From: a virus | DNA: 30,608 nucleotides | Direction: 5' to 3' (one strand) | Virus record (IMG/VR): IMGVR_UViG_3300043425_000757 | Span: 1-30,608 of that record | In this document: positions 1 to 8,289 of the stretch, piece after piece | Layout: the number at the start of each line of letters is the position of its first letter | Numbering within the stretch: the first letter of the stretch is position 1 | The notes under the pieces: model-generated | What the model saw: only the letters and a program-made list of their open reading frames with translations | What the model was told of the DNA's origin: nothing | Databases searched by the model: none | Translations under genes and position numbers: made by a program

Positions 1-143
1 GGTCGATTCGGCCGCGATGTTTCTGTAGTTTGCGGGCGGTTCTTAGGGGGTTATCGGGGCCGGCTGGGGTGGGTTGTCCACAATTTGCCTGCCTGGGCAT
101 GCTCGGGGTGAAGGTGCGGTAGTGCGCCTGAGACCGAGCACGC
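1..143. other. Leader upstream of the late operon, no gene seen
   Basis: I see no convincing gene in this stretch. It contains G-rich runs and stop codons in the forward frames. Lambda-type terminases cut at a cos site usually just upstream of the small terminase gene, so this leader, or the gene after it, could hold cos. I cannot identify a cos site or a promoter by eye. An upstream gene may also end here, but its body would lie outside the window. Confidence 0.3.
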
Positions 144-959
144 ATGATCAAGATCAACATCGCCGCTGACATCTCCGGCGCCATGCGCCTGGTGCAGCAG
201 GAATTGCCCCGGGCCATGCCCTACGTGCAGGCCAGCATGCTCACCAGTCTGGCCAAGCGGGTGCAGGACAAGGTGCGCGCGCAGATGCCGGTGAGCTTTG
301 ACCGGCCCACGCCGTTCACCGTGCGTGGCGTGTTCACCAAAGCGGCCAGCAAGACCGAGCCGGTGGCCGAGGTGTACTTCCCGGAGTCACGCGAAGAGCA
401 GGGCAAGGCCACGCGCGAGTACATCCGCCCTGGTGCGCTGGGCGCGCCGGCCCGCCGCCAGAAGCGCACCGAGTTTCTGCTGACGCGCAAAGGGTATCTG
501 CCGCCGGGCTGGGTAACCACGCCCGGCTCAACGGCTGCCAAGGGCGGGTATATCGATGGTTATGGCAACGTCAAACCCCGCACCTACGCGCAAATAGTCA
601 ACGTCCTGCAACTCAAGAGGTTTGAGACCAAACAGGCGCGCAGTATTGCGGCCGCGTCGCAAAAACGCTCCGCCAATATGGGCGTGGACGTGGAATTCTT
701 TGCCGTCAAACCCGGCACGAATAAGAGCGGGCCCGGTGGATCGTGGTTACCACCTGGCGTGTACCGCCGCGTGGGCAAGAAGAAGGTCGAGAGCCTGCAG
801 CAGATTCTGAAGTTTGTGCAGAAGGCCTCGTACCGCCCGCGCATCGACATCGAGGCCCTGGCCCGCACCGAGGTGCGCGAAGCCCTGCAGCCTGAGTTCG
901 AGAAAGCCTTTGCCAGCGTGAAGGCCCGGTTTGCAGCGCGTGACGCGCGGGGCCGCTGA
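144..959 (+). CDS. Phage protein of unknown function upstream of terminase
   Basis: This encodes 271 aa and its stop lies 3 nt before the small terminase start, so it is probably co-transcribed with the packaging genes. The protein is basic. Its N-terminal third (residues about 1-60) looks helical and reads like the start of minor-tail or tail-completion proteins, with a charged helical C-terminus (about 225-271). A resemblance to lambda gpZ-type proteins is possible but weak, and gpZ normally sits after the capsid genes. No catalytic motif, signal peptide or membrane segment is visible. The start is the first ATG of the frame and has only a weak Shine-Dalgarno sequence. I am confident it is a gene because it is long and spaced as in an operon, but not of its role. 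Confidence 0.7.
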   Translation: MIKINIAADISGAMRLVQQELPRAMPYVQASMLTSLAKRVQDKVRAQMPVSFDRPTPFTVRGVFTKAASKTEPVAEVYFPESREEQGKATREYIRPGALGAPARRQKRTEFLLTRKGYLPPGWVTTPGSTAAKGGYIDGYGNVKPRTYAQIVNVLQLKRFETKQARSIAAASQKRSANMGVDVEFFAVKPGTNKSGPGGSWLPPGVYRRVGKKKVESLQQILKFVQKASYRPRIDIEALARTEVREALQPEFEKAFASVKARFAARDARGR

Positions 960-962
960 GCG

Positions 963-1523
963 ATGGACCTGGACGCCACCTGCACCCAGGGCGCCTTTGG
1001 TGAGCTGATTGGCGTGAGCCAGCCGGCCGTCTCCGAGATGGTGTCCAAGCAGATCCTGCAGCCCGGCGACACCGCCCGGCAGTGGCTGCTGAGCTACTGC
1101 GCCCACATGCGTGAGCAGGCTGCCGGCCGCGGCGCAGACGGCGAGCTGGCCTTCCAGCGCAGCGAGCTGGCCCGCGTGAGCCGCGAGCGCGCCGAGATCA
1201 AGCTCGCCCTGGAGCGCCGCCAGTTCGCGCCCGTGGCCCTGCTGGAGCAGGTGCTGGCCACTGTGGGCCGCAGCATCGTGGGCGTGCTGGAGCCGCTGCA
1301 CGTCAACCTGCACCGCCAGTGCCCGGCCCTCACGGCTGAAGACCTCAAGCTCATCCAGATTGAGATCTCGCGCGCATGCGACGTGGCCGTGCAGGCCTCG
1401 CTGGCCATGCTGGACGTGGAAGACGAAGCCGAAGGCCCTGCTGGTGCAGCCGACGCCGCCGCAGATGCCGCCGCAGACCTGGCCAGCCAACTGGCCGAAG
1501 CCCTCGGCGACGAAGACGAATGA
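963..1523 (+). CDS. Terminase small subunit, Nu1-like
   Basis: This 186-aa protein matches the lambda gpNu1 family, which recognises cos DNA and brings the large subunit to it. A helix-turn-helix lies near the N-terminus (about residues 11-29, GAFGELIGVSQPAVSEMVSK), the usual place for the winged-helix DNA-binding domain. It is followed by a helical, Arg/Glu-rich segment (about 58-85) and an oligomerisation region. The tail after about residue 155 is Ala/Asp/Glu-rich and probably contacts the large subunit. The length agrees with Nu1 (181 aa). The large terminase follows 16 nt after the stop. No strong Shine-Dalgarno precedes the ATG, so translation may be coupled to the upstream gene, whose stop is 3 nt away. 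Confidence 0.85.
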   Translation: MDLDATCTQGAFGELIGVSQPAVSEMVSKQILQPGDTARQWLLSYCAHMREQAAGRGADGELAFQRSELARVSRERAEIKLALERRQFAPVALLEQVLATVGRSIVGVLEPLHVNLHRQCPALTAEDLKLIQIEISRACDVAVQASLAMLDVEDEAEGPAGAADAAADAAADLASQLAEALGDEDE

Positions 1524-1539
1524 GCCGCCCGCCCGCACC

Positions 1540-3813
1540 ATGAGCGCCCGCGACCTCCCGCCCCACATCCAGCGCCAAGTCTGGCTGCACCAGGCCGCCG
1601 AGCTGCGCCGCAGCATCCGCGCCGCCGTGGCCAAGGGCCTGGAGGCGATGAAGACGCCCGAGCCCCTGACCCTGGACGAATGGGCCGAGCGGCACTTCTA
1701 CCTATCCGCCGAATCCAGCCAGGGCGAGAAGCGCTGGCAGAGCTACCCCTTCCAGCGCGCCATGCTGGGCGCCATGGGCGATGACGACATCGAGGAGGTG
1801 GACATCCGCAAGAGCGCGCGGGTGGGGTATACCAAGATGCTCCTGGCCAGCATCGGCTACGACGCCCAGCACAAGCGTCGCAACCAGGCGCTGTGGCAGC
1901 CCACCGACGGCGACAGTGACGAGTTCACCAAGGCCGAGCTGGAGCCCATGCTGCGTGACGTGAAGATCATGCAGACCGTGTTCCCCCGCTTCATGGCCAA
2001 GAGCAAGCAGAACACGCTCAACATGAAGAAGTTTCTGGGGTCCATCCTGTACCTCAAGGGCGGCACCAGCGCCGGCAACTTCCGCCGCATGACGCTGCAG
2101 AGCGCCAAGCTCGATGAGTTCGACGGCTTTGACCAGAAGATCGAGAAGAGCGCAGACCCCTTCACCCTGGCCTGGAAGCGCCTGGAAGGCGCCACCTACC
2201 CCAAGATCATCTGCGGCACCACGCCCCGCATCAAGGGCCTGAGCCACATTGAAAAGCGCGAGACCGCCGCCGATGCCCGCCTGCGCTTTCACATCACCTG
2301 CCCGCACTGCCAGGTTGAGCACCCGCTGGCCTGGGGCGGCAAAGACGTGCGCCACGGCTTCAAGTGGGACGCGCACGACCCCGAAGGCACCGTGCGCCAC
2401 CACTGCCCGCACTGCCTGGGCAGCATCACCCAGGCGGACTACCTGCGCTTGTGGCAAGACGGTGTGTGGGTGAGTGAATGCGGCAACTACCGCGCCCACG
2501 GCCAGCCCTACCGCTGGACAGATGGCACGGGCACGCCCCTGCTCAAGCCCCCGCGGCATGTGGCCTTCCACGTGTGGACGGCCTACAGCCCGCAAACCAC
2601 CTGGGCCGCCATCGTCCGCCAGTTCCTGCAGTGCATCAAGGCCAAGGAAGCCGGAGACAAGGCCCCGCTCGAAGGCTTTGTGAACGAGACCCTGGGCGAG
2701 ACCTGGGAAGAAGAAGTCGAGAAGGCCGAAGCGCACGAGCTGCAAAAGCGCGCCGAAGATTACCCCCTGCGCCGCGTGCCCGTGGGCGGCCTGCAACTGG
2801 TGGCCGGCGTGGACGTGCAAGACAAGCGCTGGGAGGTCACCGTGTGGGCCATTGGCCGCGGCAGCGAGATGTGGGCCGTGGACTACCAGGTCATTGACGG
2901 CAACCCCGCCGACGAGCGCGAGTGGGAAGCACGCCTGCACCCCTACCTGCAGGCCCCGCTCACCCACTGGCACGGCGCCCCGATGAAGATCGCCGCCAGC
3001 GCCATCGACACGGGCGGCCACTTCACCCACCAGGCCTACAACTTCTGCCGCCTGCACCACGGCCACAAATACTTCGCCATCAAGGGCGACAGCAAAGAGG
3101 GCATGCCCATCAAGGGCCGCAGCAGCAGCCAGGACGTCAACTGGCGCGGCCGCATCGTCAAGGGCGGCGTGCGCCTGTGGTTAGTTGGCACTGACACCGC
3201 CAAAGACAACCTGTTTGAGCGCTTCAGGGTGCAGCGCCCAGGCGCGGGCTACATCCACTTCAGCAAGGCCCTGCCGCTGGAGTGGTTCAAGGGCCTCACC
3301 TCCGAGGTGCGCCGCACCGTGCGCACCAGCAGCGGCGAGAAGGTGCGATGGGTCAAGACCACCGCCCGCAACGAGCCGCTCGACACCACCGTCTACGCCC
3401 TCTTCGCCAGCCAGATGCTCGATCACCACAAGCTCAGCGACGCGCAGTGGGCCAAGCTGGAGAACGACCTGCTGCCTGACCTGTTTGACCTGGCCGCATC
3501 TCCCGCACCTGTGCCGCTGCTGACCCCGCCGGCCACCGCGCTGCCCCCGCTGGCCGCAGGCCAGATCGAGGTGCGTGACGCACCGCCCGCGCCGCCAGCG
3601 CTCGCCAACTCATCAGCGGGGCTTACAGGTTCGGTGACGCTGAGTGTTTCAACGACAACAGAGCCACTGTTTGCCGCCGCCGCGCCCGCCCTCAGCCCGC
3701 CACCGCCCGCCGTACTCAACACCGCCCCCCGGCGCAAGCCCGCCCCGCCGCCCGCCGCCCCGGCCCCCTTTGTCAGCCCCTTTGCCAAGCCTGAATGGAG
3801 CGCCCGCCTGTGA
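1540..3813 (+). CDS. Terminase large subunit, lambda gpA-like
   Basis: This 757-aa packaging motor and nuclease belongs to the lambda gpA family. The variant Walker A (K91-SARVGYT-K99) is nearly the lambda one. The Walker B acidic pair is D192-E193. A CPHC...CPHC zinc-finger-like pair lies at residues 254-292, and the nuclease domain opens with the AGVDVQ strand (D425). The reading frame is open back to 1360 inside the small subunit gene, but homology to gpA begins after the ATG at 1540, so I use that start. Residues from about 652 on form a Pro/Ala-rich low-complexity tail of about 105 aa beyond the usual end of the family; lambda gpA is 641 aa. The C-terminus of gpA binds the portal, so the tail may extend that contact. 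The family implies cos-type packaging. Confidence 0.93.
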   Translation: MSARDLPPHIQRQVWLHQAAELRRSIRAAVAKGLEAMKTPEPLTLDEWAERHFYLSAESSQGEKRWQSYPFQRAMLGAMGDDDIEEVDIRKSARVGYTKMLLASIGYDAQHKRRNQALWQPTDGDSDEFTKAELEPMLRDVKIMQTVFPRFMAKSKQNTLNMKKFLGSILYLKGGTSAGNFRRMTLQSAKLDEFDGFDQKIEKSADPFTLAWKRLEGATYPKIICGTTPRIKGLSHIEKRETAADARLRFHITCPHCQVEHPLAWGGKDVRHGFKWDAHDPEGTVRHHCPHCLGSITQADYLRLWQDGVWVSECGNYRAHGQPYRWTDGTGTPLLKPPRHVAFHVWTAYSPQTTWAAIVRQFLQCIKAKEAGDKAPLEGFVNETLGETWEEEVEKAEAHELQKRAEDYPLRRVPVGGLQLVAGVDVQDKRWEVTVWAIGRGSEMWAVDYQVIDGNPADEREWEARLHPYLQAPLTHWHGAPMKIAASAIDTGGHFTHQAYNFCRLHHGHKYFAIKGDSKEGMPIKGRSSSQDVNWRGRIVKGGVRLWLVGTDTAKDNLFERFRVQRPGAGYIHFSKALPLEWFKGLTSEVRRTVRTSSGEKVRWVKTTARNEPLDTTVYALFASQMLDHHKLSDAQWAKLENDLLPDLFDLAASPAPVPLLTPPATALPPLAAGQIEVRDAPPAPPALANSSAGLTGSVTLSVSTTTEPLFAAAAPALSPPPPAVLNTAPRRKPAPPPAAPAPFVSPFAKPEWSARL

Positions 3814-4160
3814 ACCTTGCCGACAGCCCCCCAACCGCCAGCCTCAGCGCTGGCCACACCGCCAGCCTGTTGCCCGACCCGCCTGAAAACGACGGCGCCG
3901 CGCTGCTGCGCAGCGACATCCGCGAAGTGGTGCGCCACAAGATCGGCATGACCGAACCCTTTGCCGACCTCATCAGCGAGGCCATCCTGCAGGGCCTGCG
4001 CGAGCGCTGGGGCGGCCGCGAGATCTACGTGCCCGCCGAAGACACCGCCGAGCGAAACCGCCGTATCCGCCAGGCCTGGCGCGGCAACAACGCCAGCGAA
4101 GTGATGCTGCGCTTTGGCATCAGCAAGGCCACCTTGTACCGGGTGCTGAACGACCGCTAG
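3810..4160 (+). CDS. Mor-like transcription activator
   Basis: The C-terminal half matches the Mor/C activators of phage Mu: REIYVPAEDTAERNRRI followed by a helix-turn-helix (NASEVMLRFGISKATLYRVL, about residues 91-110). In Mu these dimeric proteins activate the middle and late promoters. The N-terminal 30 residues are Pro/Ser-rich and not conserved. I chose the GTG at 3810: it overlaps the terminase stop as GTGA, and GGAG at 3797-3800 lies 9 nt upstream. An ATG at 3795 in the same frame would add five residues but lacks a Shine-Dalgarno. The hairpin element at 4171 starts 10 nt after the stop. A Mor-type gene inside the packaging module is unusual and suggests late-gene autoregulation. Confidence 0.75.
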   Translation: MNLADSPPTASLSAGHTASLLPDPPENDGAALLRSDIREVVRHKIGMTEPFADLISEAILQGLRERWGGREIYVPAEDTAERNRRIRQAWRGNNASEVMLRFGISKATLYRVLNDR

Positions 4161-4167
4161 CCCCCGC

Positions 4168-4199
4168 AAAGTCTCATTCCATGGGTAGGAATGAGACAG
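4168..4199 (+). promoter_or_regulatory. Hairpin element, copy 1
   Basis: Perfect 10-bp inverted repeat, GTCTCATTCC (4171-4180) and GGAATGAGAC (4188-4197), around a 7-nt loop ending in GGGTA. A 32-nt copy with 29 identical positions occurs at 12366-12397. No T-run follows, so it is not an ordinary intrinsic terminator. It lies just after the Mor-like gene and 66 nt before the gpW-like gene. It could be an operator for the activator, an RNA processing or translation signal, or a module-boundary linker. The function is not known. Confidence 0.7.
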
Positions 4200-4263
4200 C
4201 GCCGCCGGTAGGCTGGCCGGGCCGCTGCCAGACGGTTGAGCAGGGCCAACCCCCACCACCACC

Positions 4264-4524
4264 ATGACCACTCTCGCCGAAGCCCAAAGCATGGTCAGCG
4301 CCTACCTGGACGCCGAGCTTGCCATTTTGCAAGGCAAGGAAGTGCGCCTGGGCGGGGCGGGGCTGGACCGGTGGCTGCGGCACGAAGACCTGGCCATGGT
4401 GCGCGAGGGCCGCAAGGAGTGGGAGCGCCGCGTCACCGCGCTGCAGGCCGCCGCCGACAGCCGGCCCACCTTTGGCGGCCTGGGCTACAGCGTGGCCGAT
4501 TTCAGCGTCGCGCGCGACCGCTGA
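4264..4524 (+). CDS. Head-tail joining protein, gpW-like
   Basis: This 86-aa protein sits between large terminase and portal, exactly where lambda W lies. The N-terminal helix (MTTLAEAQSMVSAYLDAEL), a short beta hairpin (GKEVRLGG) and a second helix (about 40-63) follow the alpha-beta-alpha plan of gpW. The C-terminal ending GGLGYSVADFSVARDR is typical of the longer proteobacterial forms. gpW is added to the filled head and closes the portal before tail joining. It is a little longer than lambda gpW (68 aa). The call rests on size, position and secondary-structure pattern more than on sequence identity. Confidence 0.75.
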   Translation: MTTLAEAQSMVSAYLDAELAILQGKEVRLGGAGLDRWLRHEDLAMVREGRKEWERRVTALQAAADSRPTFGGLGYSVADFSVARDR

Positions 4525-4558
4525 CACCGCCCGCGCCGCCGCCACCCCAAGGATGCCC

Positions 4559-6502
4559 ATGCCCGCCACCGACACCCAGCCCAACCTGATCGATCGCCTG
4601 GTCGGCTACTTCAACCCCCGCGCCGGGCTTGAGCGCCTGGGTGCCCGCCGCGCCCTGGCCCTGGCCGCGCCACCGTATGAGGCCGCCAGCCCCAGCCGCA
4701 ACCGCAAGTTCTACCAAGACCAGCGCAGCCCTAACCAACTGGTGGAAATGAGCGCGCGCGCCCTGCGGGCCCAGGCCCGCCAACTGCAGCGCAATCACGA
4801 CGTGTCGCGCGGCATTTTGCGCACCATGACCAACAACGTGGTGGGCGCCAACGGCATCGGCATCGAGCCGCAGCCGCGCCGTGCCGACGGCACCATCCAC
4901 GAGGAATACGCCGCCGCCCTGCGCGCCGCCTGGCGTGAGTGGGCGCTGCGCCCCGAGGTCACCCGGCGCCACACCTTTGCCAAGGTGCAGCGCCTCATGG
5001 CCATGACCTGGCTGCGCGACGGTGAGTCCTTTGCGCAGGAGGTGCTGGGCGGCATCTACCAGTTCCCCACCGCCGTGCCCTATGCGCTGGAGATGTTTGA
5101 GGCCGACCTTGTGCCCTATGACTACGAGGTACTGCCGCGCACCGAGCAGGGCATCGAGCGCAACGCCTGGGGCCAGCCCATTGCCTACTTTGTGCACAAG
5201 ACGCACCCGGCCGAAGGCATCGGACCCGGCCTGAGCTTCAGCAACCAGGACTTGAAGCGCGTGCCAGCTGACCGCGTGCGGCATGTGGCCCTGCTAGACC
5301 GCATTGGCCAGATGCGCGGCATCAGCGAGTTCGCCAGCATCATCACCCGGCTGGAGGACATCAAGGACTACGAGGAAAGCGAGCGCATCGCCGCCAAGAT
5401 CTCCGCCGCGCTTACCGCCTACGTCAAGAAGACCAGCCCCGACGGCTACCAAGGCCCGGTGACCGACAGTGAAGGCAACCCCGTGCCGCGCAGCATCAGC
5501 ATGGCGCCCGGCATGGTCATCGACAGCCTGACCGTGGGCGAGGAAATCGGCCTGATCGACAGCAACCGACCCAACCCCAATGTGGTCACCTTCCGCCAGG
5601 GGCAACTGCGCGCCGTGGCCGCCGGCGTGGGTGCCAGCTACAGCAGCATTGCGCGCGACTACGGCGGCACCTACAGCGCACAGCGCCAAGAGCTGGTGGA
5701 GCAGTGGGTCAACTACGCCACGCTGACCGATGAGTTCGTCGGCCAGTTCATCCAGCCCGTGTGGGCCAACTTTGTGGCCGCCGCCGCCTTGAGCGGCGCC
5801 GTGCGCACCCCGCGCGACGTGCAGTCCGGTACCGAAGACGACGCGCTGTTCCTCGCGCAGTCCATGCCCTGGATCGACCCCGCCAAGGAGGCCGCCGCCT
5901 ACGTCACCCTGGTGCGCGCCGGCTTTGCCAGCGAGGTGGAAGTCATGCGCAAGCGCGGCGTCAACCCGCGCGATGTGCTGGAGCAGATCACCGCCTTCCG
6001 CCGCGAGACCGAAAGCCGCGACCTGGTGTTCACCAGCGACGGCCGGCACGCCGAAAGCGGCGGCAACGCCTCGGCCAGCGATGCCCAGGCCAGCGATTTC
6101 GCCGCGCAGCGGGTTGCAGAGGATGCCGCCGACCGCGCCGCTCAAGCCTCAGCCCGGCTCACAGCGCAAGACATCGAGCGCCTGCGCGCCGAAGTCAATG
6201 CCCGCGCGCAGCCCGCGCCCGTGGTCAATGTGCACGTTCCTGAGCAGCGCCACGAGGTGCACAACCACATCGCCCCGGCCGCTGCGGCCGTGCAGGTGCA
6301 CAACCAGGTGCAAGTGCCTGAGACCACCGTCAACGTCCAAGCCGTCATGCCCACGGCCGCCGCGCCCGTGGTCAACGTCAGCAACACCATCGAGCCCGCC
6401 CCCGTCACCGTCCACAACACCCACCCGGCCCGCGCCGTGCAGACGGTGGAGCGCGACGACAACGACGAGATCGTGCGCACGGTTACCACCTACGAGGCCT
6501 GA
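4559..6502 (+). CDS. Portal protein, lambda gpB-like
   Basis: A 647-aa portal of the lambda B family, the dodecameric channel for DNA entry and exit. The N-terminus (RNRKFYQDQRSPNQLVEM) and the core (NNVVGANGIGIEPQP, FEADLVPYDYE, YGGTYSAQRQELVEQW) are typical of the family. I use the ATG at 4559, with AAGGA at 4549-4553 as ribosome-binding site 5 nt upstream; the ATG at 4553 overlaps that site. The reading frame is open back to 4319 but that part overlaps gpW. After about residue 555 there is an extra segment rich in Val, Asn and His with alternating VNV/VHN triplets, ending in an acidic tail (ERDDNDEIVRTVTTYEA). Lambda gpB (533 aa) lacks this segment. Confidence 0.92.
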   Translation: MPATDTQPNLIDRLVGYFNPRAGLERLGARRALALAAPPYEAASPSRNRKFYQDQRSPNQLVEMSARALRAQARQLQRNHDVSRGILRTMTNNVVGANGIGIEPQPRRADGTIHEEYAAALRAAWREWALRPEVTRRHTFAKVQRLMAMTWLRDGESFAQEVLGGIYQFPTAVPYALEMFEADLVPYDYEVLPRTEQGIERNAWGQPIAYFVHKTHPAEGIGPGLSFSNQDLKRVPADRVRHVALLDRIGQMRGISEFASIITRLEDIKDYEESERIAAKISAALTAYVKKTSPDGYQGPVTDSEGNPVPRSISMAPGMVIDSLTVGEEIGLIDSNRPNPNVVTFRQGQLRAVAAGVGASYSSIARDYGGTYSAQRQELVEQWVNYATLTDEFVGQFIQPVWANFVAAAALSGAVRTPRDVQSGTEDDALFLAQSMPWIDPAKEAAAYVTLVRAGFASEVEVMRKRGVNPRDVLEQITAFRRETESRDLVFTSDGRHAESGGNASASDAQASDFAAQRVAEDAADRAAQASARLTAQDIERLRAEVNARAQPAPVVNVHVPEQRHEVHNHIAPAAAAVQVHNQVQVPETTVNVQAVMPTAAAPVVNVSNTIEPAPVTVHNTHPARAVQTVERDDNDEIVRTVTTYEA

Positions 6503-6505
6503 GCC

Positions 6506-8125
6506 GTGGCCATCTCGATCACCACCGACCTGGTCGACATCAGCAACGCTGACACGACGACCACTGGTGGCACGTTCTACCGCCTGAACGGCGTCAACAC
6601 TGGCAACCCAGCCGCAGAGCCCGACGCGCGCAAGCAGGGCGTCGCCTCGATGGCCTACAAGGGGGGCGCCACTACCGGCACTACCGACACCGGCGGCCAC
6701 TTCAACGCTACGGCCAACTTCGACCTCACCAACCAGCACGTCTTCCACTGGCGCAACAACGTTACTCCCGCCAACATGGCTACCAAGGCCAACCGGGGGG
6801 TGGCGTTTGGCCTGACCAACACCAGCACGACATCCACCGCGGCGTGGAGCACGACCAACTACAAGCTGTGGTTTCTGGACGGCTCGGACACGGAGACCGA
6901 TGGCGGCTGGAAGTGCTACGTCGTCAACCCGGCGGGGACGGCGAACGTGTCGGCCGGCACCCTCACACTGAACGCCGTGCGCAACTGCGGCTTCATCAAC
7001 CGCCAGCTCACTGGCGTCAACACCGCGCTGAACAACATCCTGGTGGACGCCATCCGGCGCGGCACCGGCCTGACCGCCACGGCGTCGAGTGCGGCCGACA
7101 CGATCACCTTCGCCAACCTCTACGCCACCGACTCGACCAACTCAAACGCCTGGGGCATCATCACCCAGAACGCCGGCATCTACTACGGCGCCGGCACCAT
7201 GCGCGTCGGCTCTGCCGCGCAGGCCAACACCTGTCTGTTCAAGGACACCAACCAGGTGCTGGTGTGGCGCGACTTCCCCGTCGCCAACACCCTGTACTCT
7301 TTCACCCTGGCGGGCGCGGCAAGCCAGCGCACCACCTTCCAGCTCGGCAACAAGACCGGCACGTCCACGTCTGACGGCTGCGTGGTGCGCGGCCAGGGCA
7401 CAGCGGTGTGGAACGTGGTGTGTGACGCCAACAGCGACTTCGACGCCTACGCCTGCACCTTTGCCCGCATGCGCGCCGCCACCCTGTCCTCGGGCAGCGA
7501 GCTGCGCGACACGGCGTTTTCGGCGTGCGGCACCATCGACACCAACGGCGCCACCATCGCCAGCTGCACGTTTTCAGCCCACACCGCCACGCAGCTCAAG
7601 CTCGATGCCGCCAGCGAGGCCACGCCGCTGTCAAGCCTGGTGTTCACCAGCGGCGGCACCGGCCACGCCATCGAAATCACCGCCGCCGGCACCTACACGC
7701 TCACTGGCCACACTTTCACCGGCTATGCCGCGAGCAATGGCAGCACCGGCAACGAGACGATTCACGTCAACCTCGCGTCCGGCACGGTCAACATCAGCGT
7801 GGACTCCGCCATTTCGGTGCGCACGGCCGGCGCCACGGTCAACGTCACCGTGGGCCAGAAGACGCTAACCGTCACCAACGTCGTCAGCGGCTCTGACGTG
7901 GTCATCCTGGCCGCCGGCACCGACACCGTGCTGGCCATCAACGACGGCGCCACCAACCCCGTCACCAGCTTTGCCTACACCTACAGCTACAGCGCAGGCG
8001 TGAATGTGGACGTGGCGGTCTACAAGGCCGGCTACGTGCCCTACATCGTGCGCAACTACCTGCTGGAAAACGGCAACGCCTCGCTGCCGGCAGCGCAGGT
8101 GGTCGACAGGAACTACACGCCATGA
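6506..8125 (+). CDS. Probable virion structural protein, beta-rich
   Basis: This encodes 539 aa starting at GTG, 3 nt after the portal stop, with GAGG at 6494-6497 as a possible Shine-Dalgarno. The composition is Thr/Ser/Ala/Gly/Asn-rich with many short alternating strands. The middle and C-terminal parts (about 240-430) read like a right-handed beta-helix (repeated short turns such as NGATIASCTF and GTGHAIEITAAGTYTLTGHTF). The N-terminal 120 residues read as a separate jelly-roll-like or LamG-like domain. There are no catalytic motifs. The stop overlaps the next ATG (ATGA). Its place in a late operon and its composition suggest an exposed virion protein such as a head fibre or decoration, but I cannot name a family. 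Confidence 0.65.
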   Translation: MAISITTDLVDISNADTTTTGGTFYRLNGVNTGNPAAEPDARKQGVASMAYKGGATTGTTDTGGHFNATANFDLTNQHVFHWRNNVTPANMATKANRGVAFGLTNTSTTSTAAWSTTNYKLWFLDGSDTETDGGWKCYVVNPAGTANVSAGTLTLNAVRNCGFINRQLTGVNTALNNILVDAIRRGTGLTATASSAADTITFANLYATDSTNSNAWGIITQNAGIYYGAGTMRVGSAAQANTCLFKDTNQVLVWRDFPVANTLYSFTLAGAASQRTTFQLGNKTGTSTSDGCVVRGQGTAVWNVVCDANSDFDAYACTFARMRAATLSSGSELRDTAFSACGTIDTNGATIASCTFSAHTATQLKLDAASEATPLSSLVFTSGGTGHAIEITAAGTYTLTGHTFTGYAASNGSTGNETIHVNLASGTVNISVDSAISVRTAGATVNVTVGQKTLTVTNVVSGSDVVILAAGTDTVLAINDGATNPVTSFAYTYSYSAGVNVDVAVYKAGYVPYIVRNYLLENGNASLPAAQVVDRNYTP

Positions 8126-8286
8126 AAACCGTCGTGGACTCCACAGACAAGAAGCACCTGGGCGAGCGCGTCGACGAGACCGCCGAGGTCATCACCTTCG
8201 CCAACGGCGAGACCATGAACGTCGAGAAACGGCTGCACGGCAACACCGTGCTGGCCAACAGCAACTACGTCATCACCCTGGAGTAA
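8122..8286 (+). CDS. Small phage protein, 54 aa
   Basis: This small ORF starts on an ATGA overlap with the preceding stop and ends 3 nt before the next ATG, so translational coupling on both sides supports it as real. It begins MKTVVDSTDKKHLGE and ends NSNYVITLE. It is charged and probably a small beta protein (VITFANGETMNVEKRL reads as a two-stranded hairpin). It carries no membrane segment or known motif. Tight packing between two structural genes suggests an accessory virion or assembly protein. The function is unknown. Confidence 0.7.
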   Translation: MKTVVDSTDKKHLGERVDETAEVITFANGETMNVEKRLHGNTVLANSNYVITLE

Positions 8287-8289
8287 GCC

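Noticed and set aside
1-143. cos site in the leader
   Set aside because: Position would be plausible for a gpA-type terminase, but I find no recognisable cosN symmetry or repeated binding sites, so I do not call it.
1360-1539. N-terminal extension of the large terminase to 1360
   Set aside because: It lies within the small subunit gene in another frame and has no similarity to the family; the ATG at 1540 fits the gpA start.
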